From Oscillospiraceae bacterium (GTDB lineage: Bacteria > Bacillota > Clostridia > Oscillospirales > Oscillospiraceae), in NCBI GenBank assembly GCA_030625685.1, contig DAOUQJ010000001.1, positions 186,001 through 250,000 on the forward strand: DNA of 64,000 nt. The letters are read 5' to 3'. The position numbers and the translations under genes were made by a program. Position 1 is the stretch's first letter. Each line of letters starts with the position of its first letter. The notes beneath the pieces were generated by a model. The model was not told the origin of the DNA. It saw only the letters and a list, made by a program, of their open reading frames with translations, and did no database searches. Positions 52,202-61,084 of this stretch are shown here, one piece after another.

Positions 52202-53061
52202 TGGACATTTGGTACAGCGAACACCACACAGACCATGTGAAACTTTCCATCAAAGTGGATAGACAGCTTTACAGCAATCAAAGCGATTTTCAGCGCATTG
52301 ACGTCTTTGAAACCCCTGAGTTTGGACGTGTGCTCACACTGGATGGCTTCTTGATGCAAACGGAAAAAGACGAATTCATCTATCATGAAATGATTACCCA
52401 TATCCCCATGGCAGTGCACCCGAACCCTCGTCATGTTCTGGTCATCGGAGGTGGCGATGGCGGTGCAGTGCGCGAACTTTGCCGCTATGACAGCATCGAG
52501 CAAATTGATTTGGTGGAAATTGACCCTCTTGTCGTGGAAGTCTGCAAAACCTACTTCCCCACAACTGCCTGCTCATTTGATGACCCACGTTTGCGACTTT
52601 ACCATCAAGACGGTCTTCGTTTTGTGCGCAACTGTCACAATCAGTATGACCTTATCATCGTGGACTCCACAGACCCTTTCGGTCCTGGAGAGGGTCTCTT
52701 TACGAAAGAATTTTACGGCAACTGCTATAAAGCGCTCAAAGAAGATGGCATCATGGTCAACCAACATGAAAGCCCTTTCTATAAAGGCGATGCCATGGCA
52801 ATGAAGCGTGCCCACGCGCGCATAGTCAAGTCCTTTTCCATTAGTCGGGTCTATCAGGCACACATTCCAACCTATCCTTCAGGGCACTGGCTCTTTGGCT
52901 TTGCCTCCAAACGCTATCACCCCACAAAGGATTTGCTTTCCGAAGCATGGAACGACAAGAAGCTCGAAACCAAATACTACAACACCAATTTACACAAGGG
53001 AGCGTTTTATCTTCCAAACTACGTAGAAACAATGCTCAGAGAAGGAGAATTTGATGAATAA
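52201..53061 (+). CDS. speE: Spermidine synthase (aminopropyltransferase)
   Basis: SpeE transfers the aminopropyl group of decarboxy-SAM to putrescine. The 286-residue protein has the N-terminal beta domain with GRVLTLDGFLMQTEKDEFIY (about residues 42-61), EMITHIPMAVHPNPRHVLVI GGGDGG as SAM-site (written in two parts here), the acidic EIDPLVVEVCK and the catalytic IIVDSTDPFGPGEGLF. It overlaps speA by one base and speB by eight, with AAAGGAG inside the speA end, so the genes are translationally coupled. Confidence 0.96.
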   Translation: MDIWYSEHHTDHVKLSIKVDRQLYSNQSDFQRIDVFETPEFGRVLTLDGFLMQTEKDEFIYHEMITHIPMAVHPNPRHVLVIGGGDGGAVRELCRYDSIEQIDLVEIDPLVVEVCKTYFPTTACSFDDPRLRLYHQDGLRFVRNCHNQYDLIIVDSTDPFGPGEGLFTKEFYGNCYKALKEDGIMVNQHESPFYKGDAMAMKRAHARIVKSFSISRVYQAHIPTYPSGHWLFGFASKRYHPTKDLLSEAWNDKKLETKYYNTNLHKGAFYLPNYVETMLREGEFDE

Positions 53062-53905
53062 AAACGTACAAACCTTTCTCGCCTGTGATAAGGACTTTGA
53101 CAAGAGCAATATTGTGCTCTTTGGTGCACCTTTTGATGGGACAACCTCATTTCGCCCAGGCACACGCTTTGGTCCCAATGCCATCCGCCAAGAGTCCTTT
53201 GGCATTGAAACCTATTCTCCCTATCAAGGTAGAGACTTAGAAGACATAAGTGTCTGTGACATTGGAGATTTAGACCTGCCCTTCGGCAACACAGAGCGCG
53301 CACTCTCTATGATTGAAGAAACCACAAGCGACATTGTAAACGCAAAGAAACTGCCTGTCATGGTTGGCGGAGAACATCTCGTGACCCTGCCTGCTGTCAG
53401 CGCAGTGCTCAAACAATATCCCGACCTTTGCATCATTCATCTGGATGCCCACACCGACTTGCGTGACGACTATTTGGGCGAAACACTCTCTCACTCCTCC
53501 GTCATTCGTCGCGTTTGGGATAAAATCGGAGACGGACGCATCTTTCAATTTGGCATTCGCAGTGGTGAGCGCCATGAATTTGAATTTGCCAAAGCACACA
53601 CCTTTTTGCAAGCATTTGACTTGCAAGGGTTTGAAACACTGCCCGAACTACTGGGCAATACCCCTGTCTATGTGACACTGGATTTAGATGTCTTAGACCC
53701 CAGCATTTTCTGTGGCACAGGAACCCCAGAAGCCGGTGGCGTCAGCTTCAAAGAATTGCTCAGCGCACTGCTTCACCTGTCGAAACTCAATGTAGTCGCC
53801 TGTGACATCAATGAACTTGCCCCCGTCTATGACCAAAGTGGCGTGTCTACTGCGGTCGCTTGTAAACTCGTACGTGAAATATTGCTGACATTAAAAGGAG
53901 GATGA
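53054..53905 (+). CDS. speB: Agmatinase
   Basis: SpeB hydrolyses agmatine to putrescine and urea. The 283-residue protein is an ureohydrolase with a binuclear manganese site: MVGGEHLVTLPAVSAVLKQ, IIHLDAHTDLRDDYLGE (about residues 125-141), and VYVTLDLDVLDPSIFCGTGT PEAGG (in two parts). The start at 53054 has AAGGAG six bases upstream. Its presence next to a SpeA-type decarboxylase supports the agmatine route. It overlaps speE. Confidence 0.95.
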   Translation: MNKNVQTFLACDKDFDKSNIVLFGAPFDGTTSFRPGTRFGPNAIRQESFGIETYSPYQGRDLEDISVCDIGDLDLPFGNTERALSMIEETTSDIVNAKKLPVMVGGEHLVTLPAVSAVLKQYPDLCIIHLDAHTDLRDDYLGETLSHSSVIRRVWDKIGDGRIFQFGIRSGERHEFEFAKAHTFLQAFDLQGFETLPELLGNTPVYVTLDLDVLDPSIFCGTGTPEAGGVSFKELLSALLHLSKLNVVACDINELAPVYDQSGVSTAVACKLVREILLTLKGG

Positions 53906-53909
53906 CAAC

Positions 53910-55109
53910 ATGGGAAAAGCATTAATCATCGGTTGTGGTGGTGTGGCAAACGTCACCATTCACAAATGCTGTCAAAACAGCGACGTCTTCGAAGAAATTA
54001 TGATTGCGAGCCGTACCAAGTCCAAATGCGATGCGGTCAAAGCCAAACTTGACGGTGGCAAAACCAAAATCCACACAGCGCAAGTGGATGCCGACAAGGT
54101 AGAAGAGCTCATTCCGCTCATCGAATCCTTTGGGCCTGACGTTGTCATCAACTTGGCTCTGCCATATCAAGATTTAACCATCATGGATGCTTGTCTGGCA
54201 ACCAAAACCCACTATATCGACACAGCCAACTATGAGCCACTCGATACAGCAAAATTTGAATACAAATGGCAATGGGACTATCACGACCGCTTCAAAGAAG
54301 CAGGCATCTGCGCTCTGCTCGGCAGTGGCTTTGACCCTGGCGTCACTGGCGTCTTCTCTGCCTATGCGCAAAAACACTACTTTGACGAAATTCACTATCT
54401 TGACATCCTAGACTGCAACGCAGGCGACCACGGTTACCCCTTTGCAACAAACTTCAACCCAGAAATCAACATCCGTGAAGTCATCGCCAACGGCAGCTAT
54501 TGGGAAAATGGCGAATGGATTGAAACCGAACCGATGGAAATCAAAAAAGTCTACGATTTTCCACAAGTCGGGGAAAAAGATATGTACCTTCTGCATCATG
54601 AAGAACTTGAAAGCCTTGGCAAAAACCTCAATGGCATCAAACGCATTCGCTTTTTCATGACCTTTGGTCAAAGCTATTTGACTCACCTCAAATGTCTCGA
54701 AAACGTCGGCATGACTTCCATCGAACCAATCGAATTCAACGGGCAACAAATCGTGCCACTACAATTTTTGAAAGCTGTTCTGCCTGACCCTGCTAGCCTC
54801 GGCCCTCGCACCAAAGGCAAAACCAACATCGGCTGTATCTTCCAAGGCATCAAAGACGGCTTAGAAAAAACCTACTACGTCTACAATGTCTGCGACCATG
54901 AAGCCTGCTTTGCCGAAGTGGAAAGCCAAGCGGTATCTTACACCACAGGCGTTCCTGCTATGATTGGGGCAATGCTCATCATGAATGGCACTTGGAAAAA
55001 AGAAGGCGTATACAACATCGAAGAATTTGACCCAGATCCATTCATGGAAGCGCTCAATAAATGGGGTCTACCTTGGGTAGAAGACTTTAACCCCACCTTG
55101 GTGGACTGA
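53910..55109 (+). CDS. Carboxynorspermidine/carboxyspermidine dehydrogenase
   Basis: This 399-residue member of the saccharopine dehydrogenase family joins aspartate semialdehyde to putrescine (or diaminopropane) by reductive amination. It has a Rossmann start ALIIGCGGVANVTIHKCCQN, CLATKTHYIDTANYEPLDTA, the family signature LLGSGFDPGVTGVFSAYAQK (about residues 136-155) and YPFATNFNPEINIREVIANG. Pairing with nspC sets the function. Four bases separate it from speB and one base from nspC, with AAAGGAGG upstream of the ATG. Confidence 0.93.
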   Translation: MGKALIIGCGGVANVTIHKCCQNSDVFEEIMIASRTKSKCDAVKAKLDGGKTKIHTAQVDADKVEELIPLIESFGPDVVINLALPYQDLTIMDACLATKTHYIDTANYEPLDTAKFEYKWQWDYHDRFKEAGICALLGSGFDPGVTGVFSAYAQKHYFDEIHYLDILDCNAGDHGYPFATNFNPEINIREVIANGSYWENGEWIETEPMEIKKVYDFPQVGEKDMYLLHHEELESLGKNLNGIKRIRFFMTFGQSYLTHLKCLENVGMTSIEPIEFNGQQIVPLQFLKAVLPDPASLGPRTKGKTNIGCIFQGIKDGLEKTYYVYNVCDHEACFAEVESQAVSYTTGVPAMIGAMLIMNGTWKKEGVYNIEEFDPDPFMEALNKWGLPWVEDFNPTLVD

Positions 55110-55110
55110 G

Positions 55111-56238
55111 ATGAACACAAACGAAACACTCAAAACCCCCTATTACCTCGTGGATGAAGGCTTGCTTCTGCGCAATTTAGAAATACTCAAAGATGTTTCC
55201 GAACGTGCAGGCTGTAAAATCCTACTGGCACAAAAGGCATTTTCCATGTTTCGCTGTTATCCGCTTATCGCTAAATACCTCAGCGGCACGACAGCCAGTG
55301 GACTATATGAAGCAAAACTGGGCCATGAAGAAATGGGTGGTGAAACCCACATTTTTTCCACAGCTTACCTCGCCGATGAGATAGACGAAATTCTCTCCAT
55401 CTGCGATCACATCGTCTTCAACTCCTTCACCCAGTGGGAAACCTATCGTGATAAAGCGCGCAAGTCAGGCAAATCCTGTGGTATTCGCATCAATCCAGAG
55501 TGTTCCACACAGGATGGTGGCATTTATGACCCCTGTAGCCCTCTTTCTCGTCTCGGTGTCACAAAGCAAAATTTCAGACCCGATTTGCTCGACGGCATTG
55601 ACGGCTTACATTTTCACACACTTTGTGAACAAGACAGCCCCGATTTGGTGAAAACTCTGCAGGCAGTCGAAGCGCAGTTTGCCGACTATCTGCCCAAAAT
55701 GAAATGGGTGAACTTTGGCGGCGGACACCACATCACAAGAGAAAACTACGACGTAGAAACACTCATTGAAACCATTGTCGCCTTCAAAGAGCGCTACAAC
55801 GTGGACGTGTATGTAGAGCCTGGCGAAGCCGTCGCCCTAAACGCTGGATTTCTTGTGAGCACCGTGCTCGACATCATCGACAACGGCATGCAACTTGGCA
55901 TCTTAGACACCTCCGCCGCCTGTCATATGCCTGACGTCTTAGAAATGCCGTACAGACCGCACATCGTGGATTCAGACAAGCCCAATGTCAAAGCCCACAC
56001 CTACCGCTTTGGTGGGCCAACTTGCCTCGCGGGCGACATCATCGGCGATTATTCCTTTGATGAGAAACTGCAAATCGGTGACAAACTCACCTTCTGCGAC
56101 ATGGCCATTTACTCGATGGTGAAAAACAATACCTTCAACGGCATGCGCCTACCTTCCATCGCCTTAAAGAAACTAGACGGCACCATCGAAGTCGTCAAAA
56201 CTTTTGGCTATGAAAATTTTAAAATGAGATTGTCATAA
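55111..56238 (+). CDS. nspC: Carboxynorspermidine/carboxyspermidine decarboxylase
   Basis: NspC is a fold-type III (alanine racemase-like) PLP decarboxylase that completes the carboxyspermidine route. The 375-residue protein has the PLP lysine in KILLAQKAFSMFRCYP (about residue 42), VNFGGGHHITRENYDVETL, YVEPGEAVALNAGF and the C-terminal active-site cysteine region in RFGGPTCLAGDIIGDYSF. It is the last gene of the operon. Whether it makes spermidine, norspermidine or both depends on the amine pool and cannot be read from sequence. Confidence 0.95.
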   Translation: MNTNETLKTPYYLVDEGLLLRNLEILKDVSERAGCKILLAQKAFSMFRCYPLIAKYLSGTTASGLYEAKLGHEEMGGETHIFSTAYLADEIDEILSICDHIVFNSFTQWETYRDKARKSGKSCGIRINPECSTQDGGIYDPCSPLSRLGVTKQNFRPDLLDGIDGLHFHTLCEQDSPDLVKTLQAVEAQFADYLPKMKWVNFGGGHHITRENYDVETLIETIVAFKERYNVDVYVEPGEAVALNAGFLVSTVLDIIDNGMQLGILDTSAACHMPDVLEMPYRPHIVDSDKPNVKAHTYRFGGPTCLAGDIIGDYSFDEKLQIGDKLTFCDMAIYSMVKNNTFNGMRLPSIALKKLDGTIEVVKTFGYENFKMRLS

Positions 56239-56280
56239 GAAAAAGAGTGAGGGAATCAAACCTCTTTTGATAACAGAAAA

Positions 56281-56320
56281 TACCCCCATGAGATTGCTTG
56301 AACCAATCTCATGGGGGGTA
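56281..56320 (+). terminator. Terminator of the polyamine operon
   Basis: TACCCCCATGAGATTG pairs with CAATCTCATGGGGGTA around a short loop. The following run is TATTTTAATC, so it is moderately strong. Downstream, 56321-56536 has no gene; a short plus-strand frame ending at about 56503 reads VKGLNVPGKNTDDILKK and may be a gene-end remnant. Confidence 0.7.
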
Positions 56321-56536
56321 TATTTTAATCATTTATTGTTTCCTTTTCCATATTGATAGGAGGATTGAATATTTTTTGTATTATTTCTACACTGTTCCCA
56401 ATAAAAATCTAGTTTAAAAAACTCGGTATAATAATTTTAAGAAGCACACTGTTAAAGGCTTAAATGTCCCCGGCAAAAATACCGATGATATTCTAAAAAA
56501 GTAAATACGCGATAGACCCTCCCTATCACAACAAAA

Positions 56537-56562
56537 AGAGTTCGCCATCTTTGGCGAACTCT
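56537..56562 (-). terminator. Terminator of the amino acid ABC operon
   Basis: AGAGTTCGCCA and TGGCGAACTCT arms are followed on the minus strand by TTTTTGTTGTG, five bases past the ATPase stop codon. Confidence 0.85.
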
Positions 56563-56566
56563 CTTT

Positions 56567-57313
56567 TTATAATACCTTCTTTAAAAACGTCTGTACACGT
56601 TCACTTTCAGGGTTGTTGATAACCTCTTCTGGTGTGCCGTCGGCCAAGACATGCCCGTTTTCCATAAACACCACACGGCTGGCAACTTCTCTGGCAAAGC
56701 CAATTTGATGCGTCACAATAATCATCGTGACCGCTTTCTCTGTGGCAAGGTCTTTGATGACCTCCAAGACTTCCCCTGCTATTTCAGGGTCAAGAGAAGA
56801 CGTTGGTTCATCAAAAAGCAACACATGCGGGTCACGCATGAGCGCTCGTGCAATTGCCACCCTCTGTTTCTGTCCGCCAGATAGCTGTGACGGCAGTGAG
56901 AGTTCTTTATCCGCCAAGCCGACTTTTTCTAAAAGCGTTCTGCATTTGTGCAGGGCTTCTTTTTTATCCATGCCGTCATTGAGCACAGCAGGCATGGTCA
57001 AGTTATCGCGCACCGTCATGTGTGGAAAGAGATTAAAGTGCTGAAACACCATCCCCATTTTGGCACACACTTGTCTGCACACTTTATCGGTTGGATACAC
57101 GCCATTCTCAACCAAAGCGTTGCCCTCTATCCAAATCGAACCGTCTTGCACTTTTTCAAGATCAATGAGACAGCGCAAAAAGGTGGATTTCCCTGAACCA
57201 GATGCACCTAAAATCGCAGTTATCTCCCCTTTTTCCATGGAGAAATCAATGCCCTTGAGCACCTCTAAGTCGTCAAACGACTTCACCAAGTTTGAAGTTT
57301 CAATCATCGCCAT
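56567..57313 (-). CDS. Polar amino acid ABC transporter, ATP-binding protein
   Basis: The 248-residue ATPase of the GlnQ/HisP group has the Walker A ILGASGSGKSTFLRCL (about residues 34-49), the Q-loop in MGMVFQHFNLFPHMTVRDNL, the signature LSGGQKQRVAIARAL, Walker B VLLFDEPTSSLDPE and the switch histidine in TMIIVTHQIGFAREV. It energises uptake of an amino acid by the permease and binding protein encoded upstream. AAGGTGAG precedes the ATG. It is the last gene of the operon. Confidence 0.95.
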   Translation of the reverse strand: MAMIETSNLVKSFDDLEVLKGIDFSMEKGEITAILGASGSGKSTFLRCLIDLEKVQDGSIWIEGNALVENGVYPTDKVCRQVCAKMGMVFQHFNLFPHMTVRDNLTMPAVLNDGMDKKEALHKCRTLLEKVGLADKELSLPSQLSGGQKQRVAIARALMRDPHVLLFDEPTSSLDPEIAGEVLEVIKDLATEKAVTMIIVTHQIGFAREVASRVVFMENGHVLADGTPEEVINNPESERVQTFLKKVL

Positions 57314-57328
57314 ACAGTCTCACCTTCC

Positions 57329-58000
57329 TCAATAGGCATAGCGTTTTTCAAGTCTGCGGAATACTCTCGTCAAAACGAGGTTGAGTAGTAGATATAGCAT
57401 TGCCGCAAACAAAAGTGGAAGTGGTGTGACATCACGGTTGACTGCCACTTTTGCAAAATAAAGCACTTCTGTGACCCCAATGGAAATGATGAGCGCCGTA
57501 TCTTTGACGAGGGTGATGCACTCATTACTGACAGCAGGCAACACCACTTTGACCATTTGCGGAATGACAATTTTGGTCATGGTTTGATAGCGATTAAAGC
57601 CAAGGACTTTTGCCGCTTCATACTGCCCATTGTCGATGGAGAGTAAACCCCCACGGAAGATTTCACAAAAGTACGCCGCATAGTTTAAGACAAAAGCAAT
57701 GCACGCAGCAGGAAACTTTTGAAAGACCAGATACTGTCCCACAAATGGCATATACGGCAAGGCAAAATAAATGAAAAACAGTTGTAACAAAAGCGGTGTT
57801 CCACGCACCACCCAAACATAAAAACCAGTAATTGCCTGGGCTATTTTACTGTGACTGACACGAAGAAGTGTAAAAATAAAACCGAGCGGAATGGACAAAA
57901 AGCCTGTCACAAGCGTCAAGGTTACGGTATAAATAGCACCACCGAGCATAGGCAAGGTATATAGCACCATATCTGAAAAAAACTGAGTTGCGAATGTCAT
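57329..58000 (-). CDS. Polar amino acid ABC transporter, permease
   Basis: The 223-residue permease has five membrane segments of the HisM/GlnP type, with LGGAIYTVTLTLVTGFLSIP, YVWVVRGTPLLLQLFFIYFA (about residues 60-79) and the EAA loop AKVLGFNRYQTMTKIVIPQ (about 130-148). It forms a homodimeric channel in the membrane. It lies between the binding protein and ATPase genes, 62 and 15 bases away respectively. Confidence 0.94.
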   Translation of the reverse strand: MTFATQFFSDMVLYTLPMLGGAIYTVTLTLVTGFLSIPLGFIFTLLRVSHSKIAQAITGFYVWVVRGTPLLLQLFFIYFALPYMPFVGQYLVFQKFPAACIAFVLNYAAYFCEIFRGGLLSIDNGQYEAAKVLGFNRYQTMTKIVIPQMVKVVLPAVSNECITLVKDTALIISIGVTEVLYFAKVAVNRDVTPLPLLFAAMLYLLLNLVLTRVFRRLEKRYAY

Positions 58001-58022
58001 GAATCGTTCCTTTCCAAAAAGC

Positions 58023-58050
58023 GGGACAGCCTAGTGACAAAGGCTGTCCC
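58023..58050 (-). terminator. Hairpin between binding protein and permease genes
   Basis: GGGACAGCC and GGCTGTCCC arms are followed on the minus strand by GCTTTTTGG. Such intercistronic hairpins let the binding protein be made in excess over the membrane parts. Confidence 0.7.
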
Positions 58051-58062
58051 AACATCTTTGAA

Positions 58063-58902
58063 TTATTCTTCGTTTTGAAGCATGTAACGTAGTGCAATTT
58101 CGTCGCCTACGAGTGCGTCAATTCTGCCAGCTTGAAGATCCATATAAGCTGTCACATTGTTATCGAATTCAACGATTTCACCGATAAGCGCTGCAGTAGC
58201 TTCGTCTTTGTTCACTGCGTCAAGTGCAGAAGAACCTCTTTGCAAGCCTACAATTTTGCCTTCTAGTGTTGCTCTGTCCACGATGTCAGAACCTTCTGCA
58301 ACCACGATAACTTGTTTGTTTGCAATATAAGGTTTAGAGAAGTACATCGCTTCTACACGAGCTTCAGTGATTGTCATGCCGTTCCAGATAACATCAATGT
58401 CGCCTCTATCTAGAGTCATTTCTTTTGTATCCCAGTCAATAGGAGTTAGTACAAGTTCAACACCCATTCTTGTAGCAACTTCTTTTGCTAGGTCAATGTC
58501 AAAGCCAACGATTTCACTGTTTTCATCTCTAAAGCCCATTGGTGGGAAGTGATCGTCAAGACCCATAACTAGTTCGCCTTTGTCAAGCACCAGTTGAAGA
58601 GAATCATCTTCTTCTGCTTCGTAAGCTTCTGGGAACTCGGCATCTGCTAGAGCAACGTCTTCACCGAACCATTTTTCAGAAATGGTAGCGAATGTACCGT
58701 CTGCAATCATGTCATCCAAGTGTTTTTGGATTTCAGCGTTGAGTGTGTAATCTCCACGTCTCATGCCAATGCCATATTCTTCTGCTGCGAAGTAGTCATC
58801 TAGTACTACATAAGTGGTTTGTTCTGGCTCTGCTTGTTGTGTACAAGCAACCATAGCAAACATCATAGCTACCATAGTCAGTAACAAAGTCAATTTTTTC
58901 AT
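58063..58902 (-). CDS. Amino acid ABC transporter binding lipoprotein, circularly permuted
   Basis: The 279-residue lipoprotein has a lipobox MVAC (cysteine 20). Residues about 30-78 (VVLDDYFAAEEYGIGMRRGD to ADGTFATISEKWFGED) match what is normally the C-terminal end of SBP_bac_3 proteins. Residues about 100-279 match the usual N-terminal part: VLDKGELVMGLDDHFPPMGF, EIVGFDIDLAKEVATRMGV, IDVIWNGMTITEARVEAMYF and at the end RIDALVGDEIALRYML. Thus the order of segments is rotated relative to GlnH-type proteins. The linker between the two parts is acidic. It is probably the binding protein for the permease and ATPase encoded downstream. Confidence 0.88.
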   Translation of the reverse strand: MKKLTLLLTMVAMMFAMVACTQQAEPEQTTYVVLDDYFAAEEYGIGMRRGDYTLNAEIQKHLDDMIADGTFATISEKWFGEDVALADAEFPEAYEAEEDDSLQLVLDKGELVMGLDDHFPPMGFRDENSEIVGFDIDLAKEVATRMGVELVLTPIDWDTKEMTLDRGDIDVIWNGMTITEARVEAMYFSKPYIANKQVIVVAEGSDIVDRATLEGKIVGLQRGSSALDAVNKDEATAALIGEIVEFDNNVTAYMDLQAGRIDALVGDEIALRYMLQNEE

Positions 58903-58980
58903 ATTCTATTGTCCTTTCATCGCGCTACCATTCTAGCGCTTTACTCTTTTATCACTTTACCCAAGTGAAAAACCTGTCCC

Positions 58981-59009
58981 ATTATACCACTCGCCCCATA
59001 AAGTGTCAA
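58981..59009 (-). promoter_or_regulatory. Promoter of the amino acid ABC operon
   Basis: On the minus strand TTGACA, a 17-base spacer and TATAAT form a perfect consensus promoter about 75 bases before the gene. Confidence 0.9.
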
Positions 59010-59072
59010 TTAATTTGGTTGACGATTTATTAGGCTTTTGCCAATCATTTGACAAAATGCACAAAGGGTAAA

Positions 59073-60014
59073 TTAGCGCGATTCTCGATCGTAATACACG
59101 CCCAATGCCTGTGGTTCTTCCGTCTTGTGTTTTCCACCTTGCTTAGCTTTGATGCCAGAAATGACAAGCACCAAAAACGTCACGATATATGGTAACATCG
59201 AGAAGAAACTAGAAGGTACGCTGATGCCAATTGCCTGCAAGCGGAGTCCTAAAATCATAACAAAACCGAAGAGATAAGAGCCAACCATCGCACGCACTGG
59301 GCTCCATTTAGAGAAGATGACCAGTGCCACAACAATCCAACCTTGACCACTCGTTAGCGTATTGATCCAAGTGTTGTAATAGTTGAGTGATAAATATGCC
59401 CCACCGAGCCCTGCGAGTGCACCACCCACGGCAGTGTAAACAAAGCGAAGTGGCACAACACGGATGCCAGCCGAATCAGCAGCAGCTGGGTTTTCTCCCA
59501 CCGCACGCAAAGATATCCCCATGCGCGTTTTGCTTACGTAAAACCAAGCCAAAGGTACAAGCAAAAATGATAGATAGACAAGCAAATGATGCGAAAACAG
59601 CATCGGTCCTAAAACCGGAATCGTAGACAAAACCGGAATCAAAATGGGTTCGGCAGCATTTGGAATGGCAAGCCCCACATAGTCAGAACCCAAAAAGTTT
59701 GCAAGACCTACACCAAAGATGGTGAGCGCCAAACCCGACACAACTTGGCTCGCCTTACAAGTAATCGTAATAAAGGCATGCAAAAGACCCATCAGTGCAC
59801 CCGCTATGATGGCGAGCAAAACGCCAATCATAACCGACTCAAATTCCACAGCGCCAATAATCCCAATGGCAGCGCCAATGATCATCATGCCCTCGATGCC
59901 GAGATTCAATATTCCGGCTTTTTGTGTAAAAATCTCTCCAATACAGGCAATGAGCAGACCTGTTCCGGCAGCAATCATTGCATGCAATGTCAGTCCAATA
60001 AATGTTGCTGTCAT
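59073..60014 (-). CDS. Nucleoside-type ABC transporter, second permease
   Basis: The 313-residue permease is of the branched-chain/BMP-associated type, like NupQ, with eight or so membrane segments. Landmarks are FTQKAGILNLGIEGMMIIGA (about residues 28-47), VSGLALTIFGVGLANFLGSD, RAVGENPAAADSAGIRVVPL and GGALAGLGGAYLSLNYYNTW. It works with the permease encoded just upstream, six bases away. The nucleoside substrate is inferred from family and operon content. Confidence 0.92.
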   Translation of the reverse strand: MTATFIGLTLHAMIAAGTGLLIACIGEIFTQKAGILNLGIEGMMIIGAAIGIIGAVEFESVMIGVLLAIIAGALMGLLHAFITITCKASQVVSGLALTIFGVGLANFLGSDYVGLAIPNAAEPILIPVLSTIPVLGPMLFSHHLLVYLSFLLVPLAWFYVSKTRMGISLRAVGENPAAADSAGIRVVPLRFVYTAVGGALAGLGGAYLSLNYYNTWINTLTSGQGWIVVALVIFSKWSPVRAMVGSYLFGFVMILGLRLQAIGISVPSSFFSMLPYIVTFLVLVISGIKAKQGGKHKTEEPQALGVYYDRESR

Positions 60015-60019
60015 ACTCC

Positions 60020-61084
60020 TTACCCTACTTTCACAATTTTATATCTGGATACCAAATCCACGCCCAGCACACAAAATAGGATAATCCCTTGAATCATTTG
60101 ACCCACGGCAAAAGGCACACCTTGAGTTTGCACAATCGTGCCCCCATAAATCAAAGCGCCCATGAATACGGACATCCCAACCGCTGAAAATGGGTTGAGT
60201 CTTGCTATCCAAGCAATGATGACCGCAGTAAATCCATAACCACCTGTGATGCCTGACTCTAAGCGGTGCACAACACCAGCCACTTCGCTCACACCAGCAA
60301 GCCCTGCAATGGCGCCGGAAATGCCCATGACCCAAATGATATTTTTCTTCACATTGATGCCTGCATATTGCGCCGCAGCTGGGTTATCGCCAATCACGCG
60401 CACTTCAAAGCCCCATTTGGTCTTCTTCATCACAAAGTAATAAATGATGGCGATGGCAATGGCGATAAAAATTCCTGCATGAATCCTTGTGCCTGCTATC
60501 ATCGAAAACCAGGCGGTTTTCGTAATTTCAGGTGTGATGGAAAAGCCTCCTGCGTTGGGATCTTTCCACGGACCCACTTCCAAATAGCGTATAAATAACA
60601 ACACAATGTAGTTGAGCATCAACGTCAAAATGGTTTCATTGACATTCCAATACGCTTTTGGGATGCCAGCAAGCATCGCCACAAGCATACCAAGCAGCAT
60701 ACCGCCAAATAGCATGAGTAAAATCAGTGGAATTCTCGGCATATCAGGAAATGCCATTGCAATTCCTGCACCAGCCACGGCGCCCATGGCCATTTGACCT
60801 TCAGCTCCAATGTTCCAAAGTTTCATGCGAAAGGCGATTGTCACACCCAATGCACAAAGCATGATAGGAATTGAGCGCGCAATGGAAGACAGCAAGCCTT
60901 TTTGTGTAAATAGTGTTTTCACAAATAGCGTATGCAGCACTTTGAGCGATTTTTCTACATCATAACCAGAAACAAGGAGCAAGAAATATGTCACCGCAAC
61001 CGCGAGTAAGATGGCAAGCACGCGCGCTAGCACAATGTTGCCCATATCTCCGTCCATGCGTTTTTCAATTCTATACTGCTTCAT
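60020..61084 (-). CDS. Nucleoside-type ABC transporter, first permease
   Basis: The 354-residue permease resembles NupP, with KGLLSSIARSIPIMLCALGV, FRMKLWNIGAEGQMAMGAVA (about residues 96-115), VRVIGDNPAAAQYAGINVKK and the closing GVPFAVGQMIQGIILFCVLG. The ATG at 61084 overlaps the end of the ATPase gene by 14 bases; GGAAGGCAAG upstream is the best ribosome binding site, and the longer frame is rejected. It forms the channel with the second permease. Confidence 0.92.
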   Translation of the reverse strand: MKQYRIEKRMDGDMGNIVLARVLAILLAVAVTYFLLLVSGYDVEKSLKVLHTLFVKTLFTQKGLLSSIARSIPIMLCALGVTIAFRMKLWNIGAEGQMAMGAVAGAGIAMAFPDMPRIPLILLMLFGGMLLGMLVAMLAGIPKAYWNVNETILTLMLNYIVLLFIRYLEVGPWKDPNAGGFSITPEITKTAWFSMIAGTRIHAGIFIAIAIAIIYYFVMKKTKWGFEVRVIGDNPAAAQYAGINVKKNIIWVMGISGAIAGLAGVSEVAGVVHRLESGITGGYGFTAVIIAWIARLNPFSAVGMSVFMGALIYGGTIVQTQGVPFAVGQMIQGIILFCVLGVDLVSRYKIVKVG

